Below are positions 57,395 through 64,000 of a stretch of DNA of 64,000 bases, one piece after another. Origin of the DNA: G963674835 sp963674835 (lineage in GTDB: Bacteria > Planctomycetota > Planctomycetia > Pirellulales > Thermoguttaceae). Every line of letters begins with the position of its first letter. Positions within the stretch are counted from its first letter, which is position 1. The notes beneath the pieces are model-generated. The model saw nothing but the letters and a program-made list of their open reading frames with translations, was not told where the DNA came from and did not search any database. The stretch lies in NCBI GenBank assembly GCA_963674835.2, contig CAXXKC010000002.1:2480001-2544000 (forward strand). The letters run 5' to 3'. The translations under genes were made by a program, and so were the position numbers.

Positions 57395-58603
57395 TCACCC
57401 GTGCCGGGCGAGCCGCCAGAACTCGTCGCGCATGGCCAGAATGTTCTCCGGAGACACGTCATACTGGATGTTGTGCACCTGTGTGAATACGAGGTGCGCC
57501 TCGGGGCCGAATTCTTCAAGGCGTTGGCGAACGTCGTGTCGCACGATCGCCGGGTCCGAGGCGTTCAATGCATGCTGAGTGTCGCAGCCGCCGCCCCAGA
57601 ATGCGATGTCGCGGCCGAACTCGCGAGCCAGCTTCTGCGGGTTCATGTTCCGCGCGCTGACTTGCACCGGGTTCAACGCGTCGATTCCCATTTCGATCAT
57701 CGACGGAATGAAATCGTACACGCTGCCGCAGGAGTGCATGACGACCTTCTTCCCACGAGCCTTGATTCTGCCTACCAACTCGGAGATGTAAGGGTAGATC
57801 AGATCGCGATACATTCGGACCGACATCAGCCCCGATTGTTGCGTGCCCAAGTCGTCGGTGAGGAAGACGATGTCGAACCAATCGCCGAAGGCGTTCAGAA
57901 AGGTATCGGCGCGGCGGAGATACACTTCGTGCAGCTTCTCGAAAATGGCACGAACCAGCTCGCGGTTCTCCACAAGGTCGAGGAAGAACCGCTCGAACCC
58001 TCGCATGAGCTGGCCAGCCTGAAGGTAGTGCATCCGCCACAGCGACACGACGGCGCGCTGGGTCGACATATACTGGGTTTGCGCCCGCCGGGCGAGGTCT
58101 TCCAGGGGCTCGTCGTAGACGTGCGAGTAATCCCAGTGCTCGAATAGTGCGTCGAAGCGGGAGAGGTCGCGCGGCGAGGTGACTTCGGCCAGCGGATACA
58201 CCCCGGGATCGAAGTAGTAGGCGTCGGCCGCGCGCTGGGCCGCTATCTGTCCGCCGGGTGTCTTCACAATCGAGGAGCCGTCGGCCAGATCGTGCACGTC
58301 GAACTGGTCGGGCACGACCAGGTCCGGCCCAAATGGCGTGTGCCACACCTTCGTTGCCTGTGCGTCGAACCAGAGAACTTCCGCGTCGACATCCAGGGCA
58401 TCCATCACGTCGCGATCGGTGCGGGCGACCAACTGGCCCAGACAGCCCACGTCAATCGGCTTGTCGACGAGCCCCATGAGCCGGCGAAGCTTCTGGTAGG
58501 CGACCACATGAACGCTGGAACAATCGGTGCCCCCAATCTCGAAGGCTGTGACATCAGGCTTTCGGCGGTTCAGCGTAGCCAACACACGCTCGCGTCCGGT
58601 CAT
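57395..58603 (-). CDS. Uroporphyrinogen decarboxylase (URO-D) family protein
   Basis: A 402-aa TIM-barrel protein from ATG 58603 (MTGRERVLATLNRRKPDVTA), the typical N-terminus of the URO-D superfamily. It continues with SLWRMHYLQAGQLMRGFE, GKKVVMHSCGSVYDFIPS (the H-x-C-G metal-binding loop of MtaA/MtbA-type corrinoid methyltransferases) and FWGGGCDTQHALN. The His-Cys loop argues for a corrinoid-linked methyl transfer rather than haem synthesis. No corrinoid protein is adjacent. Confidence 0.88.
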   Translation of the reverse strand: MTGRERVLATLNRRKPDVTAFEIGGTDCSSVHVVAYQKLRRLMGLVDKPIDVGCLGQLVARTDRDVMDALDVDAEVLWFDAQATKVWHTPFGPDLVVPDQFDVHDLADGSSIVKTPGGQIAAQRAADAYYFDPGVYPLAEVTSPRDLSRFDALFEHWDYSHVYDEPLEDLARRAQTQYMSTQRAVVSLWRMHYLQAGQLMRGFERFFLDLVENRELVRAIFEKLHEVYLRRADTFLNAFGDWFDIVFLTDDLGTQQSGLMSVRMYRDLIYPYISELVGRIKARGKKVVMHSCGSVYDFIPSMIEMGIDALNPVQVSARNMNPQKLAREFGRDIAFWGGGCDTQHALNASDPAIVRHDVRQRLEEFGPEAHLVFTQVHNIQYDVSPENILAMRDEFWRLARHG

Positions 58604-59128
58604 GGCATTGTCCTCCCGTCGGTTTGGCCAACGAGCTGCCGACTCTTGTTTAAGCTGATCGTGGCAACACGGTGCAGATTCGCCTTGCTGCCGCCATCGC
58701 GGAGCGGCAAACATACTTTGCAGGCAGTGTAGCCTTGGAGGCCGCCTTCGGCCAGTCCGGCGAAGAATCTCTTGAAATGGATGAATCCCTTGCCCATGAA
58801 CTCAACGGCCGGGTATCCGGGTTGGGTGGCTTTGTGCGGGGACGAGGGCGGATGGAGCCGATGCTGGCCCCAGAATCCGGCATGATTGACGGAGAAGAGG
58901 GAGGGGATTCCCATGTGTGCCCTTCGGGAATGCCTCGGCAAATGGCGCCCATTCGATGGACGCCATTCTAAGGCTTCCCGTCCGGCTTCTGCAACCGGCC
59001 AACTATTGGGTCCTGCATTGCAACTGGAACGAGGCCGACCATCGGGAGGCCGAAAGACCAGGATTGGGTCGGACCCCTTGTTCCGTTTTCAATACAGGCA
59101 TCAATAAATCACCGGTGGACCACAGGTC
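58604..59128. other. Intergenic region, no supported gene
   Basis: This is 525 nt. Several short frames overlap here on both strands (for example 58672-58971 plus and 58600-58941 minus), none with a ribosome binding site, domain or clear codon bias. GGGTCGGACCCC near 59066-59077 is a short palindrome. Confidence 0.45.
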
Positions 59129-59455
59129 CTACGGAAGAACCGCGCGGACAGCGTTGCGAACCGGTTGACCGTAGTAGAAGACCCTGCTTCGGACGACGGC
59201 GGGATACGGGTAGACGACGCCAGGCATCACGACCGGCGCGGGCGCTACCACCGGCGCGGCCACCACCACGGGGCGCCGCACGACCACGGGCCTTGGCGCG
59301 AACGGGATGGGAGCTACGCTGGGATACGCGTAGACGGGCGCACCCGGGTAATAGGTGTAGACCGGCGCCGGTGCGACGTATCCCCATTGCGCGCAGACTG
59401 TCGAGCCGCTCAGCAAGACCACCGCCAGTGCAATCATCGCAACTAAGCTTTTCAT
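59129..59455 (-). CDS. Secreted Pro/Val/Tyr-rich low-complexity protein
   Basis: A 108-aa exported protein. ATG 59455 opens a signal peptide (MKSLVAMIALAVVLLSGST) ending near VCAQ. The mature part is low complexity with repeats of Val-Ala-Pro and Tyr-Pro (APAPVYTYYPGAPVYAYP, RPVVVRRPVVVAAPVVAP). Such proteins are common as small secreted or cell-wall-associated planctomycete proteins; no function can be proposed. Confidence 0.65.
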   Translation of the reverse strand: MKSLVAMIALAVVLLSGSTVCAQWGYVAPAPVYTYYPGAPVYAYPSVAPIPFAPRPVVVRRPVVVAAPVVAPAPVVMPGVVYPYPAVVRSRVFYYGQPVRNAVRAVLP

Positions 59456-59851
59456 TGGCGAAGCCCTTTCGTTCCGTGGACAAGGGGCAGTCCGGCCGCA
59501 GCGGCCGGCATTAAGTGCCACTGAAAACCTAGCTCGAAAGGTGGCTGCGGGCAAGTGTGCGGCGGGGCCCCACCAGTCCGGGCATGCACCCCGCAACACG
59601 CCCATCCCGCTCACTCGCCGCAACTCCTTTTTTCGCACCAGACGGATCTATCCTTCCCCGTTTGGTGTTTGCGATTCCGACAGAAAGCCGCGCAGCCTCA
59701 ACCTCGGCCACAATGGGTGCAAGCGGGCCAGGGGCGTGCGTTCGGGTTCTGAGACCGTCTACAGCGCATTCGGCCCAATCGTAGCGTGTGTTTCGCTTTC
59801 GAAACCGCAGAAATACGCCGCCACGCACGCTCCAGTTACGTGCGACTCGCA
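59456..59851. other. Intergenic region with repeat copy C
   Basis: This is 396 nt between two minus-strand genes. Its right end holds repeat copy C. The remainder is GC-rich without a supported gene, tRNA or terminator. Confidence 0.5.
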
Positions 59852-59855
59852 CTAG
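59759..59855 (+). repeat. 97-bp palindromic repeat, copy C
   Basis: 82 of 97 positions match copy B and 77 of 97 copy A, with no indels. Its terminal CTAG contains the TAG stop codon (minus strand, 59852-59854) of the Gfo/Idh gene, as if the repeat had been placed at the very 3' end of that gene. Confidence 0.85.
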
Positions 59856-61183
59856 ATCTCCAGTTTCCACGGCTCGCGGTAGGGTTTGTCGACCAGGGCG
59901 TTGGCCTCGGCATCGTCGAGAACCTGCTCCTTTTGTCCGTCCCACCGGATCTTGCGGCCCACGAGCCACGAAATGTTGAGCAGATGGCCGACATTTGTGG
60001 CGTAATGTCCATGTTCGACACTCGAAAACGGCGGCGTGCGACGGCGGACATTTTGGAGAAAGACCTCCTGGTGATTGTCCTCGTCGCTGCGGTAGGTGTC
60101 CTCTTTGATCAGCTTCTGGCGATTGTTGCGGGGTCCGCCTTCCTCCGCTGTGATTGTGTAGCCGGAGCGGTCCAACAGGAGCGAACCCTTGGAACCGAAG
60201 AAGCACTTGGCGTGGGCGCGGAACTCGCGACGGCAGCCGAGGCGCAACGTGTACTGAAGGACGAATCCGTTCTTCGCCACGGGGCCGGGCCCAAATTCAA
60301 CGAGGCCATCGAACGTGTCGGGCCATTCGCGATTGTCCTTGGGGAAGGCGTACTTCCCGCCGGTAGCCACGGCGGAGATCGGCGCCTGGACGTCCATCGC
60401 CCAATTGACGATGTCGAAATGATGCACGCCCCACGCGACCTGATGGCCGGCGCCGGAGCAGGTGAACCAGTCGTAGCCGTAGTTGTAGTAGACGTTGGGA
60501 TTGTACTTGCGAAGCGGTGCCGGGCCGAGGTAGAAGTCCCAGTCGAGCTCTTTGGGAGGATCGCAGTCGGCCGGGCTGCCTATGCCGGGCGACACGTTCT
60601 CGTAGTCCCAAACCTTCACTTCGCTGATGTCGCCGATGGCGCCCGACTGGATGACTTCGACGGCTTTGCGGTACTGGTCCCAACTGCGCTGTTGGGTGCC
60701 GAACTGAACGATGCGGCCATACTTGCGTACGGCGTCGACGGTCACGCGACCTTCGTGGATGGAATTGCCCAACGGCTTCTCGACGTAGACATCCTTGCCG
60801 GCCTGGCACGCGCGGATGGTGATCAGTGGATGCCAGTGGGCCTGCGTGGCGATGAGGACGACATCGACGTTCTTGTCATCGAGCAGCTTTCGGTAGTCGG
60901 CATATGCGGCAACCTGGTCGCCGCCGCACGCTTTTCGCATATTAGCCATGTGGGCCGAGTGCACATCGCACACGGCCACCACGCGATTGCCCGGCAACGC
61001 GCGGAACCGACTCAAGACCTGGCCGCCTCGCGCACCACAGCCGATTACGCCGAAGTTGATTGTGTCGTTGGGGCCGGTGCCTGTAGCGTTGTCGGCCGCA
61101 TAGAGCCGTCCCCCAAGCCAACCAGCGGCCGCCGCAGCGCCAGCGGTGCCAAGAAACTGTCGTCGAGTCGTTTTCGCGGCCAT
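59852..61183 (-). CDS. Tat-exported Gfo/Idh/MocA family oxidoreductase
   Basis: A 443-aa NAD(P)-dependent oxidoreductase. ATG 61183, eight nt behind AGGAGG, opens a twin-arginine signal (KTTRRQFLGTAGAAAAAGW). The Rossmann domain has INFGVIGCGARGGQVLSRF and the catalytic Lys in VEKPLGNS. The C-terminal domain has DWFTCSGAGHQVAWGVHHFD. Tat-exported Gfo/Idh proteins are abundant in planctomycetes and usually act on sugars or uronates. The GH42-like gene upstream supports glycan metabolism. The stop codon lies in repeat copy C. Confidence 0.9.
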   Translation of the reverse strand: MAAKTTRRQFLGTAGAAAAAGWLGGRLYAADNATGTGPNDTINFGVIGCGARGGQVLSRFRALPGNRVVAVCDVHSAHMANMRKACGGDQVAAYADYRKLLDDKNVDVVLIATQAHWHPLITIRACQAGKDVYVEKPLGNSIHEGRVTVDAVRKYGRIVQFGTQQRSWDQYRKAVEVIQSGAIGDISEVKVWDYENVSPGIGSPADCDPPKELDWDFYLGPAPLRKYNPNVYYNYGYDWFTCSGAGHQVAWGVHHFDIVNWAMDVQAPISAVATGGKYAFPKDNREWPDTFDGLVEFGPGPVAKNGFVLQYTLRLGCRREFRAHAKCFFGSKGSLLLDRSGYTITAEEGGPRNNRQKLIKEDTYRSDEDNHQEVFLQNVRRRTPPFSSVEHGHYATNVGHLLNISWLVGRKIRWDGQKEQVLDDAEANALVDKPYREPWKLEI

Positions 61184-61354
61184 GGGCAATTCCTCCTATG
61201 GTATGAAGTCGGGATCTGCCTTGAGTGTACTCGGCGCGGCGACGGCACGCAATCAGCACCTCGCCGCGGGCGGTTTCCGGCTCGCGAGGATCGACAGAAA
61301 CGCCCGCTCTGTCGAGCGCCGGATCGACAGGGCGCCGCGCGGCCTGACGCGATT

Positions 61355-64000
61355 CTATCGCGGGCGGACCTCGAGCAGCACCGGTTCGAGGGACGGGAGT
61401 TCGATCGCATTGTCGAACTGGCGGCCTGAGCGGAGATCGGTTCCGCCAACCGGCTTGCCTGACACGAGCACCTGGGTTTTGACGGGGTCGCGGCCGTAGT
61501 TGGCCAGGTTGACCAGCAGTCGCCCGCCCTGCTCCACGGCCAGGTATTCGACACCCCACGCCGGCTCGCCATTGGCCAAGGTCACGTTGACGGGACGGCT
61601 CACGGGCCACTGGGGTATTTGCTGGCGCAAGAGATCGAACGCTGCGCGGTCGGTCGGCGGTGCTTCGACTGGTGTGCCCAGGCTGGGTTTCGTTTGGCGG
61701 CGTTTTCCGTATTCATCCTCGCCGAAGCAGTCGCCTAGTTGCACGACTCGGCCGCCTTGCTCCTGGAACTTGTGCAGTGCGCCCAGCGTGGTTTCGGGAG
61801 TGCGCTTGACGTTTGGCGCGAGAATGACCTTGAGTTGCTGCAGAGGGCCGGGGAGTTTGCCGTCTTGGGCGTAGGCGGCCAGTTGCCGCTCGGTAATGAA
61901 GCCGATCCGCACGCCGCAGAAGTTCAGGCCGGCGTATGTTTGCTTGAGGGTCGTCAGGTATTCCTGTCCGGCGACGATCGAGGCGGGCGACCAGACGAGC
62001 GCCACCTGAGCGGGCGCACGTTGCAGGGCCGTCACTTCGCGGGAAAGTCGCAACAGATCGAGACCCGATTGCCCCATGGCCTCGGCACAGCCCGGGCGAT
62101 GGAGGATGCTGCCGGCCGTGTCGGCGGTTGGGTCGTAGCTTCGCTCCCAAACCCAGGTGACCGTGGCGCTCTGGCCGTGGACGGCTCCCTGCCAGAAGAT
62201 GTTGTGGATGTGGGCGGGAGGAACATCGTCGAAGTTGCGGTCGGGAATGAGATGGTTCTCGGAGTTGAAGACCAGTTTGTCGGCCATGCTTCGCTGGAAG
62301 TCGTAGCCCATCTGCTCCGCCAGCCAACTATCGGCCCAGGGGCCCGTCGGGCTGTAGAACTTCCAGGCATCGTTGCCGTTGATGTCGCTCAGCTCGGCGA
62401 ACAACTGGGGATCGATGCACCAGGCGCCGTGTTCGGCGCGTTCCAGGGCGGCGCAGATCATGATCTTGGCGTGCAGTGGGACGTCGGGCGCGAGTTGGCG
62501 AATGATCGAGGCCATCCAAGCGTGCCACTGGGCAAAGGTCTCGCAGTTGAACGTGATGAAGTCGTAGATGATCGGCTCGGTGCCAAAATGCTTGGGCGGC
62601 ACGGCGATCGCGTCGAAGTCGGCGTATGTGCTTCCCCAACGCTCGTTGAGCTTCGCGATGGTGCCGTGGCGCGCGCGCAGCCAATCGTGCCACATCGCGG
62701 CAACGTATTTGCTCTTCTCAACGTCGGTGAAGAGCGGCTCGTTGGAGAGGCATATGCTGTGCAGAGCCGGATGATGGCAGATTTTGGGAATGGCCGTTCG
62801 GAGAAACTTCTCCAAAACGGCGCGGGCCTCGGGGGCTTGGACGTCGTAGCGGAGAAAACCGCCGCTGGCGTCGCCCAAGTGGGGCCACTTCTGCATGGCC
62901 CATTGCGGGAAATAGTGCGGGCTGATCAACAAGTTGACGGCCACGCCTGCCTTGGCGGCACGGTCGAGGAGCGCCAGGTACTGCTGCGTGATGCTCGTAT
63001 CGATCTGGTCTTCGCCGACGACGATGCTGTTGGGACCGAACTCGACCTGAATGATGTTCATGCCGTATCCGGGCAGCTTCTCGATGTCGTTCTTCACCTG
63101 TCCGAACGCGCCGACGCCGACGAACTGCAGCGGCCAATCGGCCTCGACGCGCCCGTCGGACCAGCGGACCGTTCCGAGCTGGGCGGGGCCGTCAAGGCGG
63201 AAGCTCGGCCGCTTGTCGGCCGTGGCGTAGCGGGGGACGGGCGGGAGGAACTCGCGAGCGATGGCCGCGCGGGCGATGGCCTGCATTTCCAAGGCGGCGT
63301 CGTAGGCGCGGGCGATTTCGTCGTGCGCGAGGTCTTGCTGCGCGTAGTCGGAGAAGTTGTCGAGCACAGTGAGCGCCGCCAGCGGATAGGCCGGATCGCG
63401 GCCGGACTTGCGGAGCGACTCGATTCGAGCCTGGAGCTGTTCTCGCAGCGTGGCGACCTGCTCTAGCGCGGCCTTGACGACGGCCGTCGTTACCAGCCGC
63501 CGTTTGATCGTTGCCGCGGCGTTTTGCCGATTGGCGGCGTCGGTCGATTGGTCGGCCAGCTCGAGCGACAGCTGCACGTCGGGATTCTGCACGTCGGCGA
63601 TCCAGAAGCCTGCCGCTATGAGGTAGGTACCGGCCGCGAAGTCCCGGGTTTGCGACGTCTCGGCAAGCGGTTGGCCCGCCGGCGGGCCCAGGCGGGCCGT
63701 CAGTATTCCACGGGGCACCGGGTGCGGCAGATACAAGAGCCCCTCGGCCCACAGTTTTTCGGTGGCAAAGGCGTATTGGTCGGAAGGAAAGCGGGTTGGG
63801 TTCCAGGCCGGGACGACAGCAGCGCCATGGGTTCGGGCCGTGCTTGGCGTGGGCAGTTCGATGTCGAGGATGGGGCCTTTCGACGCGGTATCGAAGACGG
63901 GCATCGGCTGCGGACCGGGCACGAGTTGCACGTCGTCGACCCAGAAGCCGGCGGTCGGGCTCTCGGTGTTGAGCATCACCGGAATCCGGCGGTCGTCGGG
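61355..64000 (-). CDS. GH42-like beta-galactosidase-type glycosidase (5' partial)
   Basis: At least 881 residues; the frame is open to the window edge, so the start is missing. The first part (GFWVDDVQLVPGPQPMP) is the end of a carbohydrate-binding-like domain. The TIM barrel shows the pattern of GH42/GH-A enzymes: acid/base Glu in CLSNEP (codon 62738-62740) and nucleophile Glu in VFNSENHL (62258-62260), 160 residues apart as in GH42. A trimerisation-like Rossmann domain (VKRTPETTLGAL through VVQLGD) and a C-terminal beta domain follow. Probably exported. It is one transcription unit with the Gfo/Idh gene 171 nt downstream. Confidence 0.82.
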   Translation of the reverse strand, partial: PDDRRIPVMLNTESPTAGFWVDDVQLVPGPQPMPVFDTASKGPILDIELPTPSTARTHGAAVVPAWNPTRFPSDQYAFATEKLWAEGLLYLPHPVPRGILTARLGPPAGQPLAETSQTRDFAAGTYLIAAGFWIADVQNPDVQLSLELADQSTDAANRQNAAATIKRRLVTTAVVKAALEQVATLREQLQARIESLRKSGRDPAYPLAALTVLDNFSDYAQQDLAHDEIARAYDAALEMQAIARAAIAREFLPPVPRYATADKRPSFRLDGPAQLGTVRWSDGRVEADWPLQFVGVGAFGQVKNDIEKLPGYGMNIIQVEFGPNSIVVGEDQIDTSITQQYLALLDRAAKAGVAVNLLISPHYFPQWAMQKWPHLGDASGGFLRYDVQAPEARAVLEKFLRTAIPKICHHPALHSICLSNEPLFTDVEKSKYVAAMWHDWLRARHGTIAKLNERWGSTYADFDAIAVPPKHFGTEPIIYDFITFNCETFAQWHAWMASIIRQLAPDVPLHAKIMICAALERAEHGAWCIDPQLFAELSDINGNDAWKFYSPTGPWADSWLAEQMGYDFQRSMADKLVFNSENHLIPDRNFDDVPPAHIHNIFWQGAVHGQSATVTWVWERSYDPTADTAGSILHRPGCAEAMGQSGLDLLRLSREVTALQRAPAQVALVWSPASIVAGQEYLTTLKQTYAGLNFCGVRIGFITERQLAAYAQDGKLPGPLQQLKVILAPNVKRTPETTLGALHKFQEQGGRVVQLGDCFGEDEYGKRRQTKPSLGTPVEAPPTDRAAFDLLRQQIPQWPVSRPVNVTLANGEPAWGVEYLAVEQGGRLLVNLANYGRDPVKTQVLVSGKPVGGTDLRSGRQFDNAIELPSLEPVLLEVRPR

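Noticed and set aside
58672..58971. Short plus-strand frame (99 aa) and overlapping minus frames in the 58.6-59.0 kb gap
   Set aside because: No ribosome binding site, no recognisable domain, and frames on both strands look equally open, so none can be preferred.
59786..61429. Plus-strand 547-aa open frame
   Set aside because: Antisense to the Gfo/Idh oxidoreductase; composition is typical of shadows and it starts inside repeat copy C.
61739..63466. Plus-strand 575-aa open frame
   Set aside because: Antisense to the GH42-like glycosidase, which has its catalytic motifs on the minus strand.
1..64000. tRNA, rRNA, riboswitch and CRISPR search by eye
   Set aside because: No cloverleaf with a T-loop, no regularly spaced short repeats and no known riboswitch core were noticed. 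A dedicated scan would be needed to exclude short RNAs.

Overview
The window looks like high-GC DNA from a planctomycete, most likely of the Pirellulales type. This is inferred from gene content: an FGly-type sulfatase, Tat-exported Gfo/Idh and TIM-barrel proteins, secreted PQQ-like beta-propellers, secreted glycosidases, an LPS (Kdo) operon, many starts without a Shine-Dalgarno sequence, and several large proteins I can only class as lineage-restricted. No rRNA, tRNA, CRISPR array, replication origin or intact mobile element was found.

Layout. 1-8.2 kb: the 3' end of an AGE-type sugar epimerase, a membrane-associated dynamin-like GTPase, a STAS protein, then a secreted five-bladed-propeller glycosidase-like protein and a GH2 glycosidase. 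8.2-12.4 kb: glnA behind a candidate sigma-54 promoter, two strong hairpins, and metG. 12.4-18.6 kb (minus): glgC, then a compact glycan operon (49-aa ORF, two GT4 glycosyltransferases, asnB-like amidotransferase) with two GTGA overlaps. 18.9-23.7 kb (minus): kdsD, kdsC and a 1066-aa LptC/LptA-like protein, an LPS supply and export operon. 24-27.7 kb: fba, dprA, aroB and a 73-aa protein. 27.7-29.7 kb: a disturbed region with a Tat protein bracketed by 33-bp inverted repeats and an IS1380-like transposase remnant. 29.7-40.4 kb: zinc-ribbon membrane protein, dinG, a triple RidA protein, an SRAP protein, a PQQ propeller, a secreted hypothetical, rpmA-obgE-coaX. 40.4-48.9 kb: a 1313-aa orphan, a second propeller, a zinc-finger protein, an FHA protein, a glutamine amidotransferase. 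48.9-59.5 kb: MFS transporter, PEP-mutase/isocitrate-lyase family enzyme, sulfatase, PhoR-like kinase, a 56-aa CxxC/basic protein, a receiver-only regulator, a P5C dehydrogenase 3' fragment, small secreted or membrane proteins, and a URO-D family protein. 59.8-64 kb: a Tat Gfo/Idh oxidoreductase and a GH42-like glycosidase whose 5' end lies beyond the window.

Themes. Two glycan-degrading clusters flank housekeeping genes. Surface assembly is served by the kds/Lpt and GT4/asnB operons. Three same-orientation copies of a 97-bp partly palindromic repeat (18.7, 52.8 and 59.8 kb) are the clearest structure not explained by genes. Other points worth a second look are the giant Lpt-like protein, the inverted repeats around the Tat protein, the triple RidA protein with no catalytic arginine, and the probable small ribosomal-type protein at 54.8 kb.
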